Assembly (NCBI RefSeq): GCF_038051985.1
Contig: NZ_CP150291.1
Location: forward strand, 372,001 to 436,000
From: Solibacillus sp. FSL H8-0523
Lineage (GTDB): Bacteria; Bacillota; Bacilli; Bacillales_A; Planococcaceae
Reading direction: 5' to 3'
DNA length: 64,000 nucleotides
In this document: piece after piece, positions 26,190 to 40,546 of the stretch
Numbering within the stretch: position 1 is the stretch's first letter
How the letters are laid out: each line of letters starts with the position of its first letter
Position numbers and translations under genes: made by a program
Notes under the pieces: generated by a model
The model's database searches: none
What the model saw: only the letters and a program-made list of their open reading frames with translations
Told to the model about the DNA's origin: nothing

Positions 26190-27380
26190 ATGTCAAACGT
26201 ATTAACAACCTTTTTAGATGAAAATTTAGACGCCTTACGTACACAAGGCTTATACAATGAAATTGATCCTGTTGAAGGGGCAAATGGTCCAATCATTCAA
26301 GTAGCAGGCAAACAACTAATCAACCTATCATCAAACAACTATTTAGGCTTAGCAACAAACGCGGAGCTAAAAAAAATCGCCCAAGAGACAATCGAAACAT
26401 ACGGTGTTGGTGCTGGTGCGGTTCGTACCATTAACGGCACATTAGATGTACACGTAAAACTAGAAGAGACACTCGCAAAATTCAAAGGTACAGAAGCCGC
26501 GATTAGCTATCAATCAGGCTTCAACTGTAATATGGCGGCAATTTCTGCGGTCATGGATAAAAACGATGCCATTCTTTCAGATGCATTAAACCACGCTTCA
26601 ATTATCGACGGCTGCCGTTTATCAAAGGCAAAAATCATTCCATTCAATCACTCTGATATGGAAGATTTACGCGCGAAGGCAAAAGAAGCAACAACATCAG
26701 GCCAATACAATAAAGTCATGGTCATTACAGACGGCGTATTCTCGATGGACGGCGATATCGCAAAGCTTCCGGAAATCGTAGAAATCGCAAAAGAATTTGA
26801 TTTAATCACATATGTAGACGATGCGCACGGTTCAGGCGTAACTGGTAAAGGTGCGGGGACAGTGAAGCACTTCGGTTTACAAAACGAAATCGACTTCCAA
26901 ATCGGTACATTATCAAAAGCAATCGGTGTTGTTGGTGGTTATGTAGCCGGCAAGAAAAACTTAATCGACTGGTTAAAGGTGCGTTCTCGTCCGTTCCTAT
27001 TCTCGACAGCCTTACCACCAGGTGACGTTGCAGCAATCACACGCGCAGTAGAAATGATCATGGAATCAACTGAGCTGCACGACAAGTTATGGGACAACGG
27101 CGATTATTTAAAGAACGGCTTAAACGAGCTCGGCTTTAATATCGGTGCTTCTGAAACGCCAATCACACCATGTATTATTGGCGATGAATTGCTAACACAG
27201 CAGTTCTCAAAACGTTTAAGCGAAGAGGGCGTGTACGCAAAAGCCATCGTGTTCCCAACGGTACCAAAAGGAACAGGCCGTGTACGTAATATGCCAACAG
27301 CCGCACATACAAAAGAAATGCTAGACGACGCATTAGCGATTTACGCAAAAGTAGGCCGTGAACTTGGAGTAATTAAATAG
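26190..27380 (+). CDS. kbl: Glycine C-acetyltransferase (2-amino-3-ketobutyrate CoA ligase)
   Basis: 396 residues of the alpha-oxoamine synthase family. Visible are [27 protein letters not shown], the DDAHGSG PLP aspartate region and the PLP lysine in [14 protein letters not shown]. With threonine dehydrogenase it converts threonine to glycine and acetyl-CoA. The tdh partner is present but separate, at 31673. Related BioF enzymes look similar; the RTINGT motif and the tdh gene nearby favour Kbl. Confidence 0.9.
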   Translation: MSNVLTTFLDENLDALRTQGLYNEIDPVEGANGPIIQVAGKQLINLSSNNYLGLATNAELKKIAQETIETYGVGAGAVRTINGTLDVHVKLEETLAKFKGTEAAISYQSGFNCNMAAISAVMDKNDAILSDALNHASIIDGCRLSKAKIIPFNHSDMEDLRAKAKEATTSGQYNKVMVITDGVFSMDGDIAKLPEIVEIAKEFDLITYVDDAHGSGVTGKGAGTVKHFGLQNEIDFQIGTLSKAIGVVGGYVAGKKNLIDWLKVRSRPFLFSTALPPGDVAAITRAVEMIMESTELHDKLWDNGDYLKNGLNELGFNIGASETPITPCIIGDELLTQQFSKRLSEEGVYAKAIVFPTVPKGTGRVRNMPTAAHTKEMLDDALAIYAKVGRELGVIK

Positions 27381-27400
27381 AAAAGGTATTCACAAAACGA

Positions 27401-27440
27401 AGAGGCTCCGAACTACAACTTGTAGCGCGGAGCCTTATTT
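27401..27440. terminator. Bidirectional terminator between kbl and mtnE
   Basis: AGGCTCCG / CGGAGCCT with an inner CTACAA-TTGTAG stem and T run; the two genes converge here. Confidence 0.8.
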
Positions 27441-27441
27441 T

Positions 27442-28620
27442 TTATTGTGCGTTAACCGTAAATAAATTCAGTTTTGCCACACGCTGCATCGCTTCTTGTA
27501 GACGTGCTTCATCCACAAGTAACCCTACACGGATATAACCTTCACCGTATTCCCCAAAGCCGTTCCCACTAGCCACAGCAATGTCTGCTTTTTCAAGTAA
27601 AAAATCAGCAAATTGCTCACTCGTAAAGCCTGTTGGAACAGGTAGCCAAGCGAAAAACGAACCCTTTGGAGCAGTAATATTCCAGCCAATTTTACGTGCT
27701 TCTTCTACAAGGACATTGCGACGGTTTTCGTAAAGGGCACGCAAGTTTTCCACGCATACTTGCTCCTCGTTTAAAGCGGTCGCCGCTGCATGTTGAACCG
27801 CGGGGAACTGACTGCAAAACAGGTGATCTTGAATGATATTAATGGCTTCAATCATCTTGGCATTCCCAACCGCAAAGCCAATGCGCCAGCCTGCCATGTT
27901 GAAGGATTTCGATAAGGTGTACAACTCAATGCCAATGTCTTTCGCGCCGGGTGCTTGTAAGAAGCTTGGTGGACGATTCCCGTCAAAGCCAATCGCCCCG
28001 TAGGCAAAATCATGGGCAACGGCGATGTTGTTTTCTTTCGCGAATTGAACCGTTTCATTGAAAAATGCGCTCGTTGCCACACCACCAGTTGGGTTGTTCG
28101 GATAGTTTAAATACATTAATTTGGCGCGCTGTTTTACGTCATCTGAAAGCGCGGCATAGTCTGGTAAAAAGTCGTTTTGCGCCGTTAGTGGCAACGTATC
28201 AAACTTCACATCAGCAAGTGCCACGCCTGATAAATAATCCGGATAGCCCGGGTCTGGTAGTAGCATAGAATCACCGGGATTTAATACAGCAAGTGGTAAC
28301 TCGACAAGCCCAACTTTTGTGCCGCCTAGAATCGCGACCTCCGTATTGGGATTAATATCGACGTTGTATTCACGTTTATAAAAGTCCGCAGCCGCTTGAC
28401 GAAGTTCTGCAATTCCGCGAAACGGGGAATATTTATGCGTTTGTGGATTGGTCGCGGCAATTTGGAGTGCTCGGGTAATATGGTCGGGTGTGGGTTGATC
28501 AGGGTTTCCCTGACCTAAATTAATGACATCGCGGCCTTCTTGAAGTGCGGCGTTTACTTTATTCACAAGTGCCGCGAAAAATTGTGGAGGGAGTTGCTGT
28601 AGTTTTTTTGAAAATTCCAT
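27442..28620 (-). CDS. mtnE: MtnE-like aminotransferase (methionine salvage)
   Basis: The ATG at 28620 (MEFSKKLQQLPPQFF) has AAAGGTGA at proper spacing; the upstream in-frame ATG at 28653 has none. The 392-residue fold-I aminotransferase shows NLGQGNPDQPTP, LNYPNNPTGG, HDFAYGAIGFDG and the PLP lysine in YTLSKSFNMAGWRIG. It closely resembles B. subtilis MtnE (YkrV), which transaminates ketomethylthiobutyrate to methionine. The divergent neighbour mtnU strengthens the call. No S-box riboswitch is visible upstream. Confidence 0.82.
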   Translation of the reverse strand: MEFSKKLQQLPPQFFAALVNKVNAALQEGRDVINLGQGNPDQPTPDHITRALQIAATNPQTHKYSPFRGIAELRQAAADFYKREYNVDINPNTEVAILGGTKVGLVELPLAVLNPGDSMLLPDPGYPDYLSGVALADVKFDTLPLTAQNDFLPDYAALSDDVKQRAKLMYLNYPNNPTGGVATSAFFNETVQFAKENNIAVAHDFAYGAIGFDGNRPPSFLQAPGAKDIGIELYTLSKSFNMAGWRIGFAVGNAKMIEAINIIQDHLFCSQFPAVQHAAATALNEEQVCVENLRALYENRRNVLVEEARKIGWNITAPKGSFFAWLPVPTGFTSEQFADFLLEKADIAVASGNGFGEYGEGYIRVGLLVDEARLQEAMQRVAKLNLFTVNAQ

Positions 28621-28650
28621 TGTTTGTTCATCACCTTTAATAAGTAGAAT

Positions 28651-28800
28651 CAATTTCGCCTTGGCATAATTGCGTCCAGATTTTTTAGGGCCACATGATG
28701 TGGGTCAGTCAGCCGTTGTCACAGGACGTGACGCTTGTAGGCTGACTTCCTTTTTAAAATTCCTCTAAAAATCTGTGACATCCGCCGGGGCATTAACTTG
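28651..28800 (-). repeat. Structured intergenic repeat, copy B
   Basis: Closing stem CAGATTTTTTAG (28677-28688) / CTAAAAATCTG (28765-28775) encloses two hairpins. One is CCACAT-ATGTGG (28691-28703). The other is GTCAGCC (28708-28714) / GGCTGAC (28740-28746), with an inner GTCAC-GTGAC (28718-28722/28728-28732). Read on the minus strand, its end boxes match copy A. It sits between the divergent mtnE and mtnU, pointing toward mtnE. Confidence 0.7.
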
Positions 28801-28908
28801 CTTTAATTGAAGCAAGTTAATTAATCTTAGTACTTTTCTAGGTTTAAGTAAAGTGAAAATTACGATAATTTATGGTAGAGTAAATGTCATAAAGGACGGT
28901 GCTTTTCT

Positions 28909-29697
28909 ATGAAAATCGGTTGTATTCAATTAAACGTAGGCTTTGGCAAAGTCGACGAAAACTATAAGCGTGCAGAAAAATTGATTCGCGAAGCAGCAGC
29001 GGGAGGCGCGAAAATCATCGTGCTACCGGAAATGTGGAATACAGGCTATGCGCTTGAAAAATTAGCAGAGCTGGCAGATGAAAACGGCGAGCGCTCGAAA
29101 GGCTTTTTAAGTAAGCTTGCAAAAGAATTAGCTGTACACATCGTCGGTGGTTCCGTTGCGGTAAAGCGCGAGGGCGAATTTTTCAATACGATGTATACAT
29201 ATAACAAAGACGGTGAATTAGTCGGTGAGTACAGCAAAGTGCATTTGTTCCGTTTGATGGATGAGCATTTGTATTTGCAGGCAGGCAATGCCATGAATCG
29301 TTTTAATTTAGACGGGCTAGAAGCAGGCGGTGCGATTTGCTACGACATTCGTTTCCCAGAATGGTTACGCGCCCAGGCATTAGACGGCGCAAAGGTGTTA
29401 TTCATTCCAGCGCAGTGGCCAACACCACGTATTGATCACTGGAAAATCCTACTGCAAGCACGTGCCATTGAAAACCAGTGCTTCGTGATTGCGGTAAACC
29501 GGATTGCACGCAAAGTCGAGAATTTCAATGGGCAGTCCATGGTTATCGGTCCATGGGGCGAGGTGCTATGGACAGGTGCAGAGGATGAGGAGTTAGCCAT
29601 TATTGACGTTGATTTTTCAAGTGTTGATGAAGTGCGCGAACGTATTCCCGTATACGAAGATCGACGCCCACAGTTATATGGAAAAGTTGTGAAATAG
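28909..29697 (+). CDS. mtnU: MtnU-like carbon-nitrogen hydrolase (omega-amidase)
   Basis: 262 residues of the nitrilase superfamily with the Glu-Lys-Cys triad: glutamate in VLPEMWNTG, lysine in YSKVHLF and cysteine in GGAICYDIRFPEW. B. subtilis YkrU/MtnU lies beside mtnE, and related omega-amidases hydrolyse the alpha-keto-acid amides (such as 2-oxoglutaramate) left when glutamine is the amino donor. That fits the neighbouring aminotransferase. AAAGGACGG precedes the ATG. Confidence 0.85.
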   Translation: MKIGCIQLNVGFGKVDENYKRAEKLIREAAAGGAKIIVLPEMWNTGYALEKLAELADENGERSKGFLSKLAKELAVHIVGGSVAVKREGEFFNTMYTYNKDGELVGEYSKVHLFRLMDEHLYLQAGNAMNRFNLDGLEAGGAICYDIRFPEWLRAQALDGAKVLFIPAQWPTPRIDHWKILLQARAIENQCFVIAVNRIARKVENFNGQSMVIGPWGEVLWTGAEDEELAIIDVDFSSVDEVRERIPVYEDRRPQLYGKVVK

Positions 29698-29698
29698 T

Positions 29699-29735
29699 AA
29701 AAAGTGCGTACCTCAAAAAAGGGTGCGCTTTTTGT
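29699..29735 (+). terminator. Terminator after mtnU
   Basis: AAAAAGTGCGTACC / GGGTGCGCTTTTT imperfect hairpin. Confidence 0.65.
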
Positions 29736-29761
29736 TTGCCTAAATTAATAGTATTTACCAC

Positions 29762-29803
29762 TTGCGGTCTCACACGTCTCATTTTAATATAGAACAAACG
29801 TTC
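29762..29803 (+). promoter_or_regulatory. SOS promoter: LexA box over the uvrX start site
   Basis: TTGCGG (29762-29767), a 17-nt spacer and TAATAT (29785-29790) form a promoter. GAACAAACGTTC (29792-29803) fits the Bacillus LexA consensus GAAC-N4-GTTC and overlaps the expected transcription start. Confidence 0.85.
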
Positions 29804-29826
29804 GATTTAAAAGGGAGATGAGCGCC

Positions 29827-31080
29827 ATGTATGAAAATGCGCCGCAGCGTTCGATTGTTTGTATTGATATGCGTAGCTTTTATGCGAGCTGTATCGCCTC
29901 ATTAGAAAATTTAGATGTTATGGAAGTGCCGATTGCGATTGTCGGGAACTTTCAGCAAAAAGGAAGTGTCGTGTTAGCCGCTTCTCCGCCAATGAAAAAG
30001 CGTTTCAATATTCGTACCGGTTCAAGGCTTTATGAAATTCCACCACATCCGGATATTCGTCTGTTTGAACCAAAGATGGCGTTTTTTATTCGCATGTCGA
30101 TGGAACTCGTGCGCCATTTTAATTTGTTTGTGCCAAAGGAGGCGATTCATGTGTATAGCGTGGACGAAAGCTTTCTTGATTTAACGGGGACCGAAAAAAT
30201 TTGGGGTCCACCTGAACAAACGGCGCGCTATATCCAAGATACGGTTTTAAGTCAGTTTGATTTGCCGTGCACGGTTGGAATGGGACCGAATATGCTAATG
30301 GCAAAACTCGCACTTGATATTGAAGCAAAAAAGACAGGTTTTGCGAAGTGGACGTATGACGATGTACCGACGAAGCTTTGGCCGATTATGCCGCTGTCGA
30401 ATGTGTGGGGCATTGGACGCCGTACGGAAAAAACGCTTAATCATATGGGCATTTATTCAGTGCATGATTTGGCACATACCGATTTAGCCACGCTTGAAGC
30501 ACGTTTTGGGGTCATGGGCAATCAGCTGTATTACCACGCATGGGGCATCGATCATTCCGTAGTCGGCGCCCCGATTATGGAAGGCCAAATTAGCTTTGGC
30601 AAGGGACAAATGCTCATGCGCGATTACCGTAGCCGCGACGAAATTTTGGTTGTGCTACTTGAAATGTGTGAGGACGTAGCAAGACGTGCGCGTGAGGCGA
30701 AAAAAGTAGGACGCACGATTTCGTTAGGCCTGAGCTATAGCAAAGATGCGTTTGGTGGTGGTTTTCATCGTGCGCGGACAATCGACGAGCCAACCAATGA
30801 TACACTCGCCCTATTTCAAGTATGTAAAGCGCTGTTGGATGAATTTTATGCAGAAAGGCCAGCACGTAAATTGACGGTGACATTAAGCAATATTGAAAGT
30901 GAGTATTCGATGCAGCTCAGCCTGTTTGATGAAGCAAGGTGGCGCAATCGTCAGCTCGGTGAAACGATGGATCACTTGCGCACAAAATACGGGACGACCG
31001 CGTTACTACGGGCGGTTTCTTACACCGAAGCAGGTACGGCATTTAGCCGTGCCACATTACTTGGCGGACATAAACAATAA
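29827..31080 (+). CDS. uvrX: Y-family DNA polymerase UvrX (PolY2, YqjW-like)
   Basis: ATG 29827 is used because GGGAG lies 9 nt upstream, whereas the ATG at 29818 abuts it. The 417-residue protein has IDMRSFYAS (catalytic Asp), YSVDESFLDLTG (second acidic pair), the IGRRTEKTL helix-hairpin-helix-like region, and a C-terminal QLSLFD clamp-binding motif. It performs translesion synthesis after SOS induction, as the LexA box shows. yolD-like follows 12 nt later, the usual pairing. Confidence 0.93.
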   Translation: MYENAPQRSIVCIDMRSFYASCIASLENLDVMEVPIAIVGNFQQKGSVVLAASPPMKKRFNIRTGSRLYEIPPHPDIRLFEPKMAFFIRMSMELVRHFNLFVPKEAIHVYSVDESFLDLTGTEKIWGPPEQTARYIQDTVLSQFDLPCTVGMGPNMLMAKLALDIEAKKTGFAKWTYDDVPTKLWPIMPLSNVWGIGRRTEKTLNHMGIYSVHDLAHTDLATLEARFGVMGNQLYYHAWGIDHSVVGAPIMEGQISFGKGQMLMRDYRSRDEILVVLLEMCEDVARRAREAKKVGRTISLGLSYSKDAFGGGFHRARTIDEPTNDTLALFQVCKALLDEFYAERPARKLTVTLSNIESEYSMQLSLFDEARWRNRQLGETMDHLRTKYGTTALLRAVSYTEAGTAFSRATLLGGHKQ

Positions 31081-31092
31081 GAGGTGAATAGG

Positions 31093-31413
31093 ATGAATAG
31101 AGACCGAGGCACAATCAAATGGACGGCCATGATGCTACCGGAGCATGTGAAATTATTACGCGAATGGCAAACGGAGGACACATGGGTTGAAAAGCCACAA
31201 TTAGACGAGGCGCAACTTGAGCAAATCAATCAACAAGTATACACCGCTTATGAACAGCAGCAACAAGTAAAAGTGCGTGTCTGGGAACACAAGCAAATGA
31301 CTGTGTATACAGGATTCATTAAAAAAATGAATGAACACGAGCGTTACCTTCAATTGGACAACGGGAAAAAAATCGCCGTTGAAAGCATTTGCGATATCAT
31401 CATTGAAGGGTGA
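31093..31413 (+). CDS. YolD-like protein
   Basis: 106 residues starting at ATG 31093 (GAGG 8 nt upstream). RDRGTIKWTAMMLPEHV at the start and YTGFIKKMNEHERYLQLDNGKKIAVESICDI at the end match the YolD-like family. Members regularly follow uvrX-type polymerases and are thought to modulate them. It is in the same SOS operon here. Confidence 0.88.
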   Translation: MNRDRGTIKWTAMMLPEHVKLLREWQTEDTWVEKPQLDEAQLEQINQQVYTAYEQQQQVKVRVWEHKQMTVYTGFIKKMNEHERYLQLDNGKKIAVESICDIIIEG

Positions 31414-31477
31414 GGTAAGAGGTTACACGTCATCTTTGTGCAGTTTTTAGAAAAATAACACGATTCGCATATTTGAG

Positions 31478-31617
31478 GTGGACAATTGTCTTGCTGAAAA
31501 AGAATTTTCACAAAATATTGTATTTTATAAAAGAACACCCTATAATAAATCCGAGAAAAAGCTTTTCAAATTAGGTTTTGTTTGAATATGAATGTGTTTT
31601 TACAGAGGACAATTGTA
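31478..31617 (+). promoter_or_regulatory. tdh promoter flanked by two copies of a palindromic site
   Basis: TTGTAT (31518-31523), a 17-nt spacer and TATAAT (31541-31546) form the promoter. GACAATTGTC occurs at 31481-31490 upstream and GACAATTGTA at 31608-31617 downstream, both preceded by a GG. The two near-palindromes could be operators acting by looping or roadblock. Confidence 0.5.
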
Positions 31618-31672
31618 CTGTCTAACAATATTCAATTGAAATATTTTTTTAGGGGATAGGGAGGTATCACGT

Positions 31673-32623
31673 GTGAAAAAAATTATGGTGACCGGTGCTT
31701 TAGGTCAAATTGGTTCAGAATTAGTCGACAAACTGCGTGTACAATATGGCGTGGATAATGTATTAGCAACGGATATTCGAAAAATAGATCAGCATGTCGG
31801 GCCGTTTGAGGTACTAGACGTAACAGATGGCAAGCGTATGCATGCACTTGCACACGATTTCGGTGCGGACACAATGATTCACATGGCGGCACTTTTATCC
31901 GCAACAGCAGAAAAAAATCCAGTATTCGCCTGGAATTTAAATATGGGTGGCTTAATGAACTCTCTTGAGGTAGCACGTGAACTAGATATGCAATTTTTCA
32001 CGCCAAGCTCAATCGGCGCATTCGGCCCGTCAACACCAAAGGATAATACCCCACAAGATACGCTGCAACGCCCAACGACGATGTACGGGGTAAACAAAGT
32101 AGCCGGTGAATTATTATGCGACTATTACTACACGCGTTACGGCTTAGATACGCGCGGTGTTCGTTTCCCAGGTCTTATTTCGTACGCGACGCCTCCAGGG
32201 GGTGGCACGACGGATTACGCGGTCGACATTTACTATAAAGCACTTGCGGAAGGTCGCTACACGTCGTATATCGCACAGGGTACGTATATGGATATGATGT
32301 ATATGCCGGATGCACTGCAGGCCATTATTGATTTAATGGAAGCCGATCCAAACAAGCTCGTACACCGTAATGCCTTTAATATTTCAGCAATGAGCTTCGA
32401 GCCATCACAAATTGCAGCATCGATTCAAAAGCATATGCCAAGCTTCACAATGGACTATGACGTAGACCCGATTCGTCAGGCAATTGCCGATAGCTGGCCA
32501 AACGCCATCGATTCATCGGCTGCAATCGAGGAATGGGGCTTCAAGGCAAGTTATGATTTAGACAAAATGACAATTGATATGCTAGAAAAGCTAAAAGTAC
32601 GTTTAGAACAAAGAGCAGTTTAA
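31673..32623 (+). CDS. tdh: NAD-dependent L-threonine 3-dehydrogenase, short-chain (SDR/epimerase) type
   Basis: 316 residues from GTG with AGGGAGG 8 nt upstream. The NAD-binding [10 protein letters not shown] and the catalytic YGVNK pair are present, with [11 protein letters not shown] before them, typical of the UDP-galactose-epimerase-like threonine dehydrogenases rather than the zinc type. It oxidises threonine to 2-amino-3-ketobutyrate, the substrate of Kbl encoded at 26190. It is transcribed alone. Confidence 0.9.
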   Translation: MKKIMVTGALGQIGSELVDKLRVQYGVDNVLATDIRKIDQHVGPFEVLDVTDGKRMHALAHDFGADTMIHMAALLSATAEKNPVFAWNLNMGGLMNSLEVARELDMQFFTPSSIGAFGPSTPKDNTPQDTLQRPTTMYGVNKVAGELLCDYYYTRYGLDTRGVRFPGLISYATPPGGGTTDYAVDIYYKALAEGRYTSYIAQGTYMDMMYMPDALQAIIDLMEADPNKLVHRNAFNISAMSFEPSQIAASIQKHMPSFTMDYDVDPIRQAIADSWPNAIDSSAAIEEWGFKASYDLDKMTIDMLEKLKVRLEQRAV

Positions 32624-32631
32624 TAATATAA

Positions 32632-32670
32632 GTGAGCACATGGGAGATAATCCTGTGTGCTTTTTATTAT
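32632..32670 (+). terminator. Terminator of tdh
   Basis: AGCACATGGGA / TCCTGTGTGCT followed by TTTTTATTA. Confidence 0.7.
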
Positions 32671-32963
32671 GTAAATCATGAAACGTTATTATTATGAATT
32701 AAAAAATAACATCCGCAAATAGTATTCGAATTCTAATAAGAAATTGCGGTTGAATGCTCGGTTACATCGAGATGATACAAAATAATGAAAGAACTCTGCT
32801 CTTATCAAAATAACGGGAACGAGCAAAAAAACTCTATATTAAACTAAATATTTACATTTTTCAGTATATTATATTAAAATGATATTGTGGGAGAAAATAA
32901 AAACGCCTTTATCGGAAATGGGGATTGCCGGTAAGCGCGGTTAAACACAAGGGGGAACTAAAT

Positions 32964-34580
32964 ATGATGATGCAAACACCGCTCGTTTTAACGGATTTGT
33001 TAAAACGCGCAGAGACGTACTATGCACATAAAGAGATTATTTCACGTACAAGTGACGAGATGGTACACCGCTTAACTTACGGGGAGTGGGTGAAGCGTAC
33101 GCGTAAATTAGCGCACGCACTGACAAAGCTAGGGATGGAGCGCGGTGACAAAATCGCGTCATTTGCCTGGAATCAGCACCGCCATTTAGAGGCGTATTTT
33201 GCCGTACCATGCGCGGGCGCAGTGCTTCACATGGTGAATATTCGGCTGTCACCAGAGCATATCGCGTACATTATTAATCACGCAGAAGACAAAATACTTA
33301 TAATAGATGAAGATTTAGTACCGCTTATTGAAGAAGTGCAAGCCGAGCTAAAAACAGTGCAGCACTACATCATTATGGCGGACGGTGAGCTACCAAAAAC
33401 GACATTGCCAAATGCGCTGTCTTACGAGGCACTGCTTGCGGAAGCCGATGAAACATTCGCGTTCCCAGAAGATTTAGATGAAAATTTACCAGCAAGCATG
33501 TGCTATACAAGCGCAACGACAGGTAATCCGAAAGGCGTTGTTTACACACATCGCTCGCTTGTACTACACAGCATGACCATTTCAATGACTGACACGATGG
33601 GCATTTCAGAGCGTGATACGATTTTACCAATCGTGCCAATGTTCCACGTAAATGCTTGGGGCATGCCGTTTGCTGCGGTAAATGTCGGGGCAACACAAGT
33701 ATTAATCGGACCACAATTCACACCGAAGTTAATTTTAGACTTCATCGAAAAATACGGCGTCACAAAAACAGCGGGTGTGCCAACGATTTGGTTAGGTGCC
33801 TTACAGGAGCAGGAAAAGCAGGCGCGTGATTTATCGTCACTGCAAGCAATTTTCTGTGGTGGTTCCGCGTCACCAAAAGGCCTCATTAAAAAGTACGAGG
33901 AGCTTGGCATTCATTATATTGTCGCGTACGGTATGACCGAAACGTCGCCAATCGTATCGATGTCACGCGATCTGTCGCATATGGACGACTGGTCACTCGA
34001 TGAAAAAATTGAAACACGCGCAATGCAAGGTTTAACTGTACCTGGCATTGAATCAAGCATCGTCAATGAAAACGGTGAGGTACCGTGGGACGGGGAAACG
34101 ATGGGAGAATTACGCTTGCGTGGCCCGTGGATTGCTGCAGAATATTACAAGGACGAGCGCACAGCAGATGCCTTTATGGACGGCTGGCTTTACACAGGCG
34201 ATATCGCGGTCCGTTCAAAAGAAGGCTTCATTAAAATTACTGACCGTACAAAGGATTTAATCAAATCCGGCGGTGAATGGATTTCATCGGTAGATTTAGA
34301 AAATGCACTCATGTCGCATGATGCCGTATTCGAAGCAGCCGTAATCGCTATTCCACACGCGAAATGGCAAGAGCGTCCACTTGCTTGCGTTGTGCTAAAG
34401 GAAGGCGCCGACGCAACGAAAGAAGAACTAATCGAATTTTTATCAGGGCAATTCGCGAAATGGTGGATGCCAGATGATATTGTGTTCTTAGCCGAAATCC
34501 CAAAAACATCGGTCGGTAAGTTTTTAAAGGCCAAATTACGAGAAAGCGTTAACGAAATTTACCCTCAGCTCACAATTTAA
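32964..34580 (+). CDS. Fatty-acyl-CoA synthetase (AlkK-like)
   Basis: Start at ATG 32964 with GGGGGAA 7 nt upstream; an earlier in-frame TTG has no ribosome-binding site. The 538-residue adenylate-forming enzyme has the P-loop YTSATTGNPKGVVYTHRS, the AYGMTETSP motif, WLYTGDIA and the C-terminal catalytic lysine in KTSVGKFLKAK. It activates a fatty or other carboxylic acid to the CoA thioester. An Ala replaces the usual Gly in TSGTTG. Chain-length preference cannot be told. Confidence 0.88.
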   Translation: MMMQTPLVLTDLLKRAETYYAHKEIISRTSDEMVHRLTYGEWVKRTRKLAHALTKLGMERGDKIASFAWNQHRHLEAYFAVPCAGAVLHMVNIRLSPEHIAYIINHAEDKILIIDEDLVPLIEEVQAELKTVQHYIIMADGELPKTTLPNALSYEALLAEADETFAFPEDLDENLPASMCYTSATTGNPKGVVYTHRSLVLHSMTISMTDTMGISERDTILPIVPMFHVNAWGMPFAAVNVGATQVLIGPQFTPKLILDFIEKYGVTKTAGVPTIWLGALQEQEKQARDLSSLQAIFCGGSASPKGLIKKYEELGIHYIVAYGMTETSPIVSMSRDLSHMDDWSLDEKIETRAMQGLTVPGIESSIVNENGEVPWDGETMGELRLRGPWIAAEYYKDERTADAFMDGWLYTGDIAVRSKEGFIKITDRTKDLIKSGGEWISSVDLENALMSHDAVFEAAVIAIPHAKWQERPLACVVLKEGADATKEELIEFLSGQFAKWWMPDDIVFLAEIPKTSVGKFLKAKLRESVNEIYPQLTI

Positions 34581-34592
34581 TAAAATGAACGA

Positions 34593-34672
34593 ACACCTTC
34601 TTGTTGAATATTGATTGGTCACTATGTAAAAATAATGACCAAGTTGAATTCTAAAATAAGAAGGTGTTTTAA
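34593..34672 (+). terminator. Long hairpin, probable terminator
   Basis: ACACCTTCTT (34593-34602) / AAGAAGGTGT (34659-34668) with an inner TTGGTCA / TGACCAA stem; followed by TTTTAATT. Unusually long for a terminator. Confidence 0.5.
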
Positions 34673-34673
34673 T

Positions 34674-34787
34674 TTGCGCATTTTAATCGGATGCTCTAAA
34701 AACACCACGAAAATGTTATGCGATAATTTAAATGCAGTCGATCCAGCATTTAGCGATAGAAACGTTATGAATTTAAAATTAACGTAA
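34674..34787 (+). CDS. Possible small protein or gene remnant (37 residues)
   Basis: A TTG start with AAGGTG 6 nt upstream opens a frame beginning MRILIGCSKNTTKML and ending in TAA. The start looks like the first strand of a flavodoxin-like or NAD-binding fold, so it may be a truncated remnant. No relative is recognised, and the frame may be chance. Confidence 0.25.
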   Translation: MRILIGCSKNTTKMLCDNLNAVDPAFSDRNVMNLKLT

Positions 34788-34879
34788 GAAAATAGTCGGG
34801 AATAGAAGAATACTAAGCGTAATAATTTTAGATATTATATAGGAAGTAATTTTAAATAATATTTTTTTGATAAAAAGTG

Positions 34880-34908
34880 TTGACGAAAGGTTATTATGCG
34901 TGTAATAT
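34880..34908 (+). promoter_or_regulatory. rRNA operon promoter
   Basis: TTGACG (34880-34885), a 17-nt spacer and TAATAT (34903-34908). The leader then holds the 5' arm (34948-34983) of the 16S processing stem, which pairs with 36666-36701. Confidence 0.8.
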
Positions 34909-35071
34909 TATAGAAGTCGCCGAGAGAGATTGCGACAAACGAAATAAAATGAACCTTGAAAACTGAACAAGCAACGTTAATGAAAAACAAGTTTCTTAAA
35001 TGAAACAAACAATAGATTTCTAACTTAATTGTTAGAATCGCTAGCAAAGCAAATGAGCTTTCAAACTAACT

Positions 35072-39864
<4,793 letters not shown>

Positions 39865-39931
39865 CAATTTATGAACATCAATGAAACGTTTATCCAGTTT
39901 TGAAAGAATAAATTCTTTCAACTTAATAAGT

Positions 39932-40047
<116 letters not shown>

Positions 40048-40064
40048 TATTTTTTATTTTTTAC

Positions 40065-40137
40065 GGAGGATTAGCTCAGCTGGGAGAGCACCTGCCTTAC
40101 AAGCAGGGGGTCGGCGGTTCGAGCCCGTCATCCTCCA
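40065..40137 (+). tRNA. tRNA-Val (TAC)
   Basis: Cloverleaf with anticodon loop CTTACAA; acceptor GGAGGAT/ATCCTCC; CCA not encoded. Confidence 0.95.
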
Positions 40138-40149
40138 TCCTTTCTAAAA

Positions 40150-40226
<77 letters not shown>

Positions 40227-40235
40227 TTTTAGAGA

Positions 40236-40311
40236 GAGCCATTAGCTCAGTTGGTAGAGCATCTGACTTTTAATCAGAGGGTCGAAGGTTCGAGTCCTTC
40301 ATGGCTCACCA
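40236..40311 (+). tRNA. tRNA-Lys (TTT)
   Basis: Anticodon loop CTTTTAA; encoded CCA. Confidence 0.95.
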
Positions 40312-40359
40312 GTTTTTTAATTTCATAACTTGTCAGAATAAAAATATCTATGCATTTTT

Positions 40360-40434
40360 GCGGAAGTAGTTCAGTGGTAGAACACCACCTTGCCAAGGTG
40401 GGGGTCGCGAGTTCGAACCTCGTCTTCCGCTCCA
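40360..40434 (+). tRNA. tRNA-Gly (GCC)
   Basis: Anticodon loop TTGCCAA; acceptor GCGGAAG/CTTCCGC; encoded CCA. Confidence 0.95.
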
Positions 40435-40439
40435 AAAAT

Positions 40440-40528
40440 GCCGGGGTGGCGGAACTGGCAGACGCACAGGACTTAAAATCCTGCGGTGAGTGATCACCGT
40501 GCCGGTTCGATTCCGGCCCTCGGCACCA
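40440..40528 (+). tRNA. tRNA-Leu (TAA)
   Basis: Class II tRNA with long variable arm; anticodon loop CTTAAAA; encoded CCA. Confidence 0.95.
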
Positions 40529-40546
40529 TCTTTCAAATAAATAATT

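Noticed and set aside
24850..28800. Copies A and B as the terminal repeats of a composite transposon
   Set aside because: The intervening genes are ordinary metabolic genes, with no transposase and no target duplications seen.
28621..28908. SAM riboswitch expected upstream of mtnE or mtnU
   Set aside because: The S-box core motifs could not be found; the gap is explained by repeat B.
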